A DNA stretch of 11,824 nt. Origin: Bacteroidales bacterium UBA3816. Lineage in GTDB: Bacteria; Bacteroidota; Bacteroidia; Bacteroidales; P3. Location of the stretch: NCBI GenBank assembly GCA_002368955.1, contig DFDY01000004.1, forward strand, positions 25,389 through 37,212. The letters are read 5' to 3'. This document shows, piece by piece, positions 6,224-11,824 of the stretch. The notes beneath the pieces are model-generated. The model searched no databases and had not been told where the DNA came from. It worked only from the letters and a program-made list of their open reading frames with translations. Numbering within the stretch: position 1 is the first letter of the stretch; each line of letters starts with the position of its first letter. The position numbers were made by a program, and so were the translations under genes.

Positions 6224-8206
6224 TCATCTTCTATTCTGCTGGCGTTGAGCCTGCTCGGCCATCTTCTGAGCCTGCTCCAGCCGTTGCTGGAACTTGCTCT
6301 TCTTGACGGGCTGATTCTTGTGCTTGTTGTCGTATTCGGCCATGCGGGCACGCACCTTCTTCTCGCTAGTGAACCTGCGGATGAGCACCATCTGCAACAT
6401 GGTCAGGCTCAAGGAAACAAAGTAGTACAGGTTCAATGCGGCCGCCATGCTGTTGAACATAAACAGCATCATGAAGGGCATGAAATACATCATAAACTTC
6501 ATGCCGGGCATGGAAGCCTGGCCCTGGTTGGAACGCATGGTGTACCACGTATAGAAGAACTGCATGCCAAACATCAGCAGGCAGAACAGCGAAACGTGGT
6601 CGCCATAGAGAGGAATGTTGAAGCCCAAGTCGAGGATGCTGTCATAAGTGGAAAGGTCGTCGCACCAGAGGAAATGCTTCTGGCGCAATTCCACCGACTG
6701 GGGATAGAACATAAACATTGCCGTCAGGATAGGCATTTGCAGCAATATGGGCAAACATCCAGCCATGGGGTTGTAGCCCGCCTTCTTCTGCAGCCGTTGC
6801 ATCTCCTGGCTCTTCTTCATGGCATCCTCGGGGTTGGGATATTTCTTGTTCAGAGCATCCATTTCTGGCTTGAGAATGCGCATGATGGCCGTGCCCTGGT
6901 AGGACTTAAAAGTGAGGGGGAACAGCAACAGACGCAACAGAATGGTGAACACGATAATGATGATACCATAGTTCCAGTTGAAAGTCTCCAAGTAGTTGAA
7001 GGTGGGGATGATGAAGATGCGGCTGACAAACTTGGAGAAAATCCACCAGCCCAGCGGCAACATCTTCTCAAAGCCCTGATGCTCGGCACGCAGGTCGCGA
7101 TACTTGGTAGGGCCGAAATAGAAGCCCATGGGCATCACATAGTCCTGCCGTGCCTCATAGGTCAAGCCGATAGTGCCGTTCATGTCGCACAGATAGTTTT
7201 CCTCCTCGGCATCCTTGCGGGTCACCTGGGCCAAATCGGCATTCTCAAACGAACTGTCGGCCACCAGTATGGCGCAGAAGAACTGCTGCTTGAAGGCCAC
7301 CCAGTCCAGTTTGGTCTTCACCTGCTTGTCGCCATCGCGGCCGCGGCCCACCTCAACCACGTCGCCCGACGACTTGTAGTAGACGCTGGAGTAGAACTTC
7401 TCGGGGTCCTTATTGCGGTTGCGGCTGCCCTTGGCACTGGCATCCACTTTCTCCTGCCGGTTCATGCGGTTGTGCCACTCGAAATCCATGTAGGGGTCCT
7501 GACGTATCACCTTGTTCAGGCCGTGGAAAGTGATGTCGAAATCAACATTATAGTAATCCCCTCCAAAGCCATAGTAGAACTCCACGTAGCGGTCCTTGTC
7601 CAACCCGTTGCTGTCGCCCACAAAAGCACGCAGGCGCAGGTTCACACTCTCGTCGTCCGCAATTTCCAACTCGGCATCCTCGCGCAGTTCGGTCAACCGA
7701 CCATTCTGCTCAAGGTAAGGGACAAACACCAAATCGCGTGTGTTAATGACACGGCTCTCCTCGGTGGAGAAAACGAGGTTCATATTGTCGTCCGCAGGCG
7801 TAATCAGCTGCAGCGGAAGGCTGTCGTAGGTGGAATAGCCGTTCAGTATCACCTCGCGCACCTGAGCGCCCATATTGGAGATGGTGACATTCATCTTCTC
7901 GTTCTTCACCACGATACTCACGGTGTCGCCAAAGGTGCTGGCATTGAACACACCCAGGTCGCCACGCTGATTCATCTGCATCTGGCGCTGGGCAGTGGTG
8001 TCGCCGGCCTTGGCCAGGCTGTCCAACTCGGCCTGCACCTTTGCCATGCTGTCGGCGTAGGCTACGCTGTCGTTGAAGGCCTTATAGATAGAGTCGTGCA
8101 CACGCTGCCGCTCAGCCAATTCCTCTTTCGAAGGGGCCACCCAAAACATATATCCGACAAAGATTGCAAAAATAAGTACAAGCCCAATAATCGATCTTTT
8201 GTTCAT
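6224..8206 (-). CDS. yidC: Membrane protein insertase YidC
   Basis: This is a 660-residue inner-membrane insertase that integrates and folds membrane proteins, alone or with SecYEG. The N-terminal anchor is at 6-24, followed by a long periplasmic domain (about 25-385) of beta-rich character with Bacteroidetes-style insertions, then the YidC/Oxa1 core. NWNYGIIIIVFTILLRLLLFPLT (410-432) includes the conserved Arg (R425) of the hydrophilic groove. The cytoplasmic helical hairpin runs from about 433 to 480, with later membrane segments near 485-500, 537-555, 570-590 and 592-610. The C-terminal tail (615-660) is Lys/Arg/Gln-rich, fitting ribosome contact. The gene has its own strong promoter 55 nt upstream. 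It is usually preceded by pyrG in this phylum; here it faces a divergent lipoprotein gene. Confidence 0.97.
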   Translation of the reverse strand: MNKRSIIGLVLIFAIFVGYMFWVAPSKEELAERQRVHDSIYKAFNDSVAYADSMAKVQAELDSLAKAGDTTAQRQMQMNQRGDLGVFNASTFGDTVSIVVKNEKMNVTISNMGAQVREVILNGYSTYDSLPLQLITPADDNMNLVFSTEESRVINTRDLVFVPYLEQNGRLTELREDAELEIADDESVNLRLRAFVGDSNGLDKDRYVEFYYGFGGDYYNVDFDITFHGLNKVIRQDPYMDFEWHNRMNRQEKVDASAKGSRNRNKDPEKFYSSVYYKSSGDVVEVGRGRDGDKQVKTKLDWVAFKQQFFCAILVADSSFENADLAQVTRKDAEEENYLCDMNGTIGLTYEARQDYVMPMGFYFGPTKYRDLRAEHQGFEKMLPLGWWIFSKFVSRIFIIPTFNYLETFNWNYGIIIIVFTILLRLLLFPLTFKSYQGTAIMRILKPEMDALNKKYPNPEDAMKKSQEMQRLQKKAGYNPMAGCLPILLQMPILTAMFMFYPQSVELRQKHFLWCDDLSTYDSILDLGFNIPLYGDHVSLFCLLMFGMQFFYTWYTMRSNQGQASMPGMKFMMYFMPFMMLFMFNSMAAALNLYYFVSLSLTMLQMVLIRRFTSEKKVRARMAEYDNKHKNQPVKKSKFQQRLEQAQKMAEQAQRQQNRR

Positions 8207-8260
8207 ATCTTACTGTTATTCTGTATTATCAAAACTATAGTCACGCAATGCGCGGGTCTG

Positions 8261-8292
8261 CAAAAATAGCAAATTTGCACGATATAACAAAA
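8261..8292 (-). promoter_or_regulatory. Bacteroidetes promoter for yidC, with internal palindrome
   Basis: On the minus strand TTTTG (8288-8292) and TATTTTTG (8261-8268) are separated by 19 nt, an excellent match to the -33/-7 consensus. The spacer holds a perfect 10-bp palindrome GCAAATTTGC (8269-8278) touching the -7 element, a possible operator. The predicted leader is about 50 nt. Confidence 0.85.
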
Positions 8293-8606
8293 TTTATTTT
8301 CCGGCACCCTGAAAAAAAACCTCCCTCCCACTGCTTCCGGCAGCCCTCTCCCCTGTATTTTCAGCAACTAAATCTTCAGACATTCCTGCACATCTAGCCT
8401 ACACATACGCTTCCCCTACGCTTCCCCGTCGCTTCGCATTCGTACTAGGGCCGCTATAAAAGTGGGCATACAACGGTGGGAATGACTCGTTGATACTAAC
8501 TTGAAAGGGGGGAAAGAGAAGGCTGCGACACCGGCCTCAACCACTGAGGCACAACCCGATGAGAACAATTTACAAATAATAAATCCATTTATTTAAAAGA
8601 AATGTG
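8293..8606. other. Non-coding divergent spacer with tandem repeat and small hairpin
   Basis: About 310 bp separate the yidC promoter from the lipoprotein promoter. All frames are interrupted by stops and no tRNA-like fold is seen. Two structures stand out. One is a perfect tandem 11-mer TACGCTTCCCC at 8406-8416 and 8417-8427, trailed by the related GTCGCTTCGC. The other is an inverted repeat GCCTCA (8534-8539) / TGAGGC (8545-8550) with a 5-nt loop and no T run. Pyrimidine-rich sequence (8320-8430) turns to purine-rich sequence (8500-8520). It may contain a small RNA or a decayed repeat element; nothing proves it. Confidence 0.5.
8406..8427. repeat. Tandem 11-bp direct repeat
   Basis: Two perfect head-to-tail copies of TACGCTTCCCC, followed at once by the partial relative GTCGCTTCGC. 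The repeat lies in the spacer between divergent transcription units and has no evident coding role. Confidence 0.7.
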
Positions 8607-8614
8607 TATCTTTG
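8607..8614 (+). promoter_or_regulatory. -7 promoter element for the lipoprotein gene
   Basis: TATCTTTG matches TAnnTTTG exactly. The -33 region is weak (TTTA-like sequence near 8588-8594). Transcription would begin near 8620, only about 17 nt before the ATG at 8637. This rules out a GTG start at 8604, which would lie inside the promoter. Confidence 0.7.
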
Positions 8615-8636
8615 TAGTCTCAAAATATTAGAAATT

Positions 8637-9044
8637 ATGATTAGTAAGAAAGGTAGTTTATTGCTCATTTTGCTGGCTGTTACGCCACTTTTGTTCCTCG
8701 GCTGCAAGAACTCGCAACCCGAAGAGGAGCCCATTTTCGACACCGTAGTCCTCAGCGAGCCTGAGCCCGAACCCGAACCCGAGCCAGAAATAGTCGAAGC
8801 GCCCGCCCCCAAACCGGTGGCACACACCGTTGCGCGCAAAGAGCCCGCCAAGGAGGAGGTGCTCTACATCTCTGGCCACGGAGCCAACGGCCGCGTGTGG
8901 GGCCACATCACCATGAAAGGCAACAAAGGCACCGGCAACGTCACCGACGAGCACGAGAACGCCCTGGCCGTCACCTGCACCCGCCAAGGCGAGGAGCTCA
9001 TCTGCTACGACCAGAACAGTCGCCAGTACATCTTCAAACTCTAA
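8637..9044 (+). CDS. Small lipoprotein with Glu-Pro tether, unknown function
   Basis: The product is 135 residues. A signal peptide (MISKKGSLLLILLAVTPLLF) ends in the lipobox-like LFLGC with C23 as the lipidated cysteine. Residues after it (KNSQPEEEP) are acidic from +6, which could favour surface export in this phylum. A rigid linker of five Glu-Pro units ending in Glu (41-51) and a Pro-rich stretch (55-60) lead to a small domain (about 75-135) rich in predicted strands. That domain has Gly-rich motifs SGHGANGRVWGHITMKGNKG and ends DQNSRQYIFKL. I do not recognise the family. The start at 8637 is chosen over an in-frame GTG at 8604 because the -7 element covers the latter. It lies 30 nt upstream of the transketolase half and is probably co-transcribed, with no obvious functional link. 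Confidence 0.85.
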   Translation: MISKKGSLLLILLAVTPLLFLGCKNSQPEEEPIFDTVVLSEPEPEPEPEPEIVEAPAPKPVAHTVARKEPAKEEVLYISGHGANGRVWGHITMKGNKGTGNVTDEHENALAVTCTRQGEELICYDQNSRQYIFKL

Positions 9045-9074
9045 GCACCGCAAAACAAGATTAATTACAACATA

Positions 9075-9923
9075 ATGAAATCCACCAAAGAACTTCAGAC
9101 CATCGCCACGCAGGTGCGTCGCGATATTCTACGTATGACCACCGCCGCCAAATCGGGTCACCCGGGCGGCTCGCTCGGCACCGCCGACTGGATGACTGCC
9201 ATGCAGTTCAACATCATGAACCACGACCCCGAGCACTTCACCATGGACGGCCAGGGGCAAGACATGCTCTTCGTGTCGCAAGGACACATCACCCCGGTGA
9301 TTTACAGCACTATGGCCCGCCGCGGCTATTTCCCCGTCAGCGAGTTGAGCACCTTCCGCCAGTTCGGCACCCGCCTCCAGGGGCACCCCTCCACCGAACA
9401 CGGCCTGCCGGGCATCCGCATGGCCAGCGGCTCGCTGGGCCAGGGACTTAGCGTGGGCATCGGAGCCGCTCTGGGCAAGAAAATGACCGGCGACCCCAAC
9501 CTGGTCTACACCCTTCATGGCGACGGCGAGTTGCAAGAAGGCCAAATTTGGGAAGCTGTGATGTTTGCCGGAGCCAAACATGTGGACAACCTCATATCCA
9601 CCATCGACTACAACCACCAGCAGATTGACGGCACCACACAGCAGGTGATGGACCTGGGCGACCTCAAGGCCAAGTTCGAAGCCTTCATGTGGACCGTGGT
9701 GGTCATAGAGAACGGCAACGACATGCAGCAGGTGCTGGACGGCATGGCCAAGGCCAAGTCACTCACCGGCAAAGGCAGCCCCGTAGCGGTCATCCTCACC
9801 ACCGAGATGGGCTACGGCGTGGACTTCATGCAGGGCACCAACAAGTACCACGGCTCCGTCCTTTCAGCCGACGACCTGCCCAAGGCACTGGCACAGCTGG
9901 AAGAGACCCTCGGCGACTTCTAA
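9075..9923 (+). CDS. Transketolase, N-terminal (thiamine-diphosphate-binding) subunit
   Basis: This is a 282-residue subunit of a split transketolase, which moves two-carbon ketol units between pentose-phosphate sugars. Seen in order are SGHPGGS (27-33), GHITP (70-74), ASGSLGQGLS (117-126) and the thiamine-diphosphate/Mg motif beginning GDGELQEG (149-156) and closing at N180 (DYNHQQ). KYHG (257-260), equivalent to the substrate-binding His loop, comes before the end at about 280, the normal length for this half. The pyrimidine-binding and C-terminal domains belong to a separate subunit that normally lies directly downstream. Here a perfect terminator follows 10 nt after the stop, and the next gene is unrelated. 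The missing half must be elsewhere or the gene is an orphan. The frame is intact and motif residues are present, so it is not a pseudogene by sequence. Confidence 0.94.
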   Translation: MKSTKELQTIATQVRRDILRMTTAAKSGHPGGSLGTADWMTAMQFNIMNHDPEHFTMDGQGQDMLFVSQGHITPVIYSTMARRGYFPVSELSTFRQFGTRLQGHPSTEHGLPGIRMASGSLGQGLSVGIGAALGKKMTGDPNLVYTLHGDGELQEGQIWEAVMFAGAKHVDNLISTIDYNHQQIDGTTQQVMDLGDLKAKFEAFMWTVVVIENGNDMQQVLDGMAKAKSLTGKGSPVAVILTTEMGYGVDFMQGTNKYHGSVLSADDLPKALAQLEETLGDF

Positions 9924-9932
9924 GCCCTCCCG

Positions 9933-9971
9933 CAAAGAAAGCCGAGACCATGTGAGTCTCGGCTTTCTTTG
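9933..9971 (+). terminator. Strong, probably bidirectional terminator after the transketolase half
   Basis: CAAAGAAAGCCGAGAC (9933-9948) and GTCTCGGCTTTCTTTG (9956-9971) are perfect 16-base complements around a 7-nt loop. The A-rich outer part of one arm and T-rich outer part of the other give a U tail in both directions. It starts 10 nt after the stop codon and closes the lipoprotein-transketolase unit. Confidence 0.9.
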
Positions 9972-10107
9972 TCGATTATATCTTGTGGCTATCAGCTGGG
10001 GTAGCGGACGCAAAAAGGACTGCAACGGCCTGGACCCCGTCTGCCAAATGCCGTTATTCGGCCTTTCCGTGCTGTCGGCAGGCCACAAATAAGGAAAATA
10101 AAGCACA

Positions 10108-11499
10108 ATGCGTAGGTTGCTCATCATATTGTTATTGGTCGTGGCCGGCAGCCTGTGGACGGCGGCCCGAGGCCAAGGTGCGACAAACGGCGGACAGCAG
10201 GAGCGGACCCGCCTGCTGCTGATATTGGACTGTTCCAACTCGATGTGGGACACTTGGCAGAGCAACTCTAAGATAAAGGTGACCCAGCAGGTGCTGCTTT
10301 CATTCCTCGACACGGTGTCGACCTTAGACAATGTCGATGTCGCCCTCCGCGTTTTCGGACATCTGAACAGCAAACATTTTTCCACACTGCTCGAAGTGCC
10401 TTTCGACCACGACAACATCTACCGCCTGCAAAGCAAAATCAAGACCCTTGTGCCCCAAGGCGAGTGTGCGGCAGCCTCGGCACTGAACAACTCGCTTGGC
10501 GATTTCCCCCACGACGGCGGCTCGCGCAACATCATCCTTATTATCACCGACGGGATGGACGACTGCGAGAGTAGTCTCTGCGACGTGGCCAGGCAGGTGA
10601 AGCAGAGCGGCACGGTGGCGCAGACCTTCATCGTCGGCATTGGCAGCCCCGACAACTTCCAGCACACGCCCGACTGCGCCGGATGGTTCATCATGGTGCC
10701 CGAAGAGGAACGTTTTGCCCAAGTGATGCGCGAGATACTTTTCCGTTCCAACCAGAAGGCGCAGGTGTTCTTCCGGGTGACGGACAGCGACCACAAGCCC
10801 TACGAAACAGATATTCCCCTGGTCATCTACGACCACTTCACCCACGCGGTGCGTTATTCTACCATCTACCACTACGACACAGAGCACCCGCTCGACACGC
10901 TCAACCTCGCCCTCTATTCCACCTACGACTTCACCTTCTTCACCCAGCCGCCCTTCCACCTCCGCAATTGGCCAGCCATCCAGTTCAGCCATTTAGAGGT
11001 GTATGCTCCCAGCGGCAGCCTCCGTCTCTACCAAGACACTAAGCGGACCACGGCGCAACCTGCCAATTATACGGTGCTAGTGCGGCAGCACGACAGCACA
11101 CAGCTGTTGGCCACACAGCCCTTGGGTGCCCGCAGGAACTATAGGGCAGGGCGGTACGACATTGACGTGCTTTCCACCCCGCCCATCCATCTCAGCAATG
11201 TGGCCATACGCGATGGCGCAGCCACCGACCTGCTGATTCCCCTTTCTGGGAGGTTGGCCCTGAACAAGCCCAAAGAGAATTGTACGGGCAGTATCTTTGT
11301 CTTGCGCAACGGAAGCATGCAATGGGTCTGCGACCTGGACCCCAATGCACCCTCCGAGCGCATAGAACTGATGCCGGGCGAGTACCAAGTGATTCTAAAA
11401 CCACAGAAGTCCACCAACTATGGGTCTGTGCGGACGGCTCGCTTCACCATCACCGCAGCCAAACAGACCTCTGTGGACTTGGAGAAAGAAAGCCGATAA
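10108..11499 (+). CDS. Secreted von Willebrand factor A domain protein
   Basis: This is a 463-residue exported protein. A signal peptide (about 1-22) is followed by a vWA domain (about 35-215). The MIDAS first motif is DCSNS (D41, S43, S45), and the Asp motif ITDGMDDCESSLC (146-158) resembles bacterial vWA proteins that have a paired-Cys loop here. The usual Thr-Pro motif is replaced by GECAAASAL (118-126), so one metal ligand seems to be missing. C120, C153 and C158 could form disulfides. The remainder (about 216-460) is beta-rich, with a possible terminal Ig-like or carboxypeptidase-regulatory-like fold (GEYQVILKPQ near 430-440). The role is unknown; such proteins usually mediate protein-protein contacts in the envelope. 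It starts 136 nt after a strong terminator, without a clear promoter match, and the next membrane-protein gene follows 20 nt behind. Confidence 0.85.
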   Translation: MRRLLIILLLVVAGSLWTAARGQGATNGGQQERTRLLLILDCSNSMWDTWQSNSKIKVTQQVLLSFLDTVSTLDNVDVALRVFGHLNSKHFSTLLEVPFDHDNIYRLQSKIKTLVPQGECAAASALNNSLGDFPHDGGSRNIILIITDGMDDCESSLCDVARQVKQSGTVAQTFIVGIGSPDNFQHTPDCAGWFIMVPEEERFAQVMREILFRSNQKAQVFFRVTDSDHKPYETDIPLVIYDHFTHAVRYSTIYHYDTEHPLDTLNLALYSTYDFTFFTQPPFHLRNWPAIQFSHLEVYAPSGSLRLYQDTKRTTAQPANYTVLVRQHDSTQLLATQPLGARRNYRAGRYDIDVLSTPPIHLSNVAIRDGAATDLLIPLSGRLALNKPKENCTGSIFVLRNGSMQWVCDLDPNAPSERIELMPGEYQVILKPQKSTNYGSVRTARFTITAAKQTSVDLEKESR

Positions 11500-11519
11500 C
11501 ACCTTAATTACATTATTAT

Positions 11520-11824
11520 ATGAACACCAACACCTTTAGAAAAATCCGCCGTGCAACTGGCACCACAACTCTTGCACTATGGGCGGTGGCATTGGTTCCT
11601 GGGTTGATGCTTCCCGATGGTGTCCGTCCAGTGTGGCAGTTAGACACATGGGCCATGCTGTTTGCCCTGATTCTGACAGTCGCCTACGCTGTCATGCTGA
11701 TTATCCACTTTGCCCATGCCAAGCACTGGGCAGTGAGGGTAGCCGCATTATTGGTCTGCACCGGGGTCATCTGCGTTTGCTCCTTCGGCATCTTCCTGGC
11801 CTTCCTCTTTGACGTGGCGGACAA
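11520..11824 (+). CDS. Multi-pass membrane protein, N-terminal 101 residues (cut by right edge)
   Basis: Starting at ATG 11520, the frame MNTNTFRKIRRATGTTTLAL... stays open to the window edge. It shows a basic N terminus and three hydrophobic segments at about 16-31, 44-63 and 70-97, the last ending FLAFLFDVAD. No family can be named from this part. It lies 20 nt after the vWA gene stop, so the two are very probably one operon. The vWA protein may act at the outer face of the inner membrane with this protein, but that is inference from position. Confidence 0.75.
   Translation, partial: MNTNTFRKIRRATGTTTLALWAVALVPGLMLPDGVRPVWQLDTWAMLFALILTVAYAVMLIIHFAHAKHWAVRVAALLVCTGVICVCSFGIFLAFLFDVAD

Noticed and set aside
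6185..8269. A 694-codon open frame on the plus strand, antisense to all of yidC
   Set aside because: It mirrors the codon periodicity of yidC, gives a His/Leu/Val-rich low-complexity product with no domain, and overlaps the yidC promoter. YidC on the other strand is certain.
8604..8636. Upstream GTG start that would add 11 residues to the lipoprotein
   Set aside because: It overlaps the -7 promoter element, so it would lie before the transcription start, and it would displace the signal peptide.
8757..8789. Hexamer repeat in the lipoprotein gene as a possible CRISPR or variable repeat
   Set aside because: It is a coding Glu-Pro repeat with mixed codons, has no spacers and is only about 33 bp long.
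9972..10107. Possible remnant of the C-terminal transketolase half after the terminator
   Set aside because: Translations of this 136-bp spacer show no transketolase motif in any frame, and the spacer is too short to hold the missing domain.
10324..10992. A 222-codon minus-strand frame inside the vWA gene
   Set aside because: The vWA frame has a signal peptide, MIDAS motifs and a downstream partner; the reverse frame has none.

Overview
The window looks like chromosomal DNA from a member of the Bacteroidota, most likely order Bacteroidales. Four near-exact copies of the Bacteroidetes sigma-ABfr -7 element (TAnnTTTG) sit upstream of genes, two of them with a correctly spaced -33 TTG/TTTTG. 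Start codons follow AT-rich leaders, mostly without Shine-Dalgarno sequences. The rpmG-DUF4295 pair is a Bacteroidetes hallmark, and YidC has the long periplasmic domain of that phylum. Genes are moderately GC-rich and spacers strongly AT-rich. I cannot name a genus.

Left part, minus strand (1-8292). Reading in the direction of transcription, the order is yidC (6224-8206) from a textbook promoter, a strong GC hairpin, nhaD (4715-6139), then a single-pass lysozyme-fold protein (3377-4690) 24 nt behind nhaD. Next, from its own strong promoter, comes rpmG (2888-3076) followed by the 51-residue DUF4295 protein (2714-2869), closed by an intrinsic terminator. After that come a CPBP-family membrane protease (1894-2472) and ileS (1-1587), which runs off the left edge. 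This part covers envelope and translation housekeeping: membrane-protein insertion, Na+/H+ exchange, cell-wall turnover, a ribosomal protein and tRNA-Ile charging.

Divergent spacer (8207-8636). It holds the yidC promoter on the minus strand and a lipoprotein promoter on the plus strand, with about 310 bp of non-coding sequence between them that includes an 11-bp tandem repeat and a small hairpin.

Right part, plus strand (8637-11824). A 135-residue lipoprotein with a Glu-Pro tether is followed 30 nt later by the N-terminal half of a split transketolase, which ends at a perfect 16-bp-stem terminator. The C-terminal transketolase half is absent. A second unit has a secreted von Willebrand factor A protein with an incomplete MIDAS site, followed 20 nt later by a multi-pass membrane protein cut by the right edge.

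The observation I rate highest is in ileS. The class I signature HxGH is replaced by G-I-H-H (GXHH), a swap associated with a mupirocin hyper-resistant subset of type-2 IleRS. Other points of interest are the orphan transketolase half, the vWA/membrane-protein pair, and a long-range inverted repeat in the rpmG leader. I see no CRISPR array, tRNA, rRNA, insertion sequence or phage gene.
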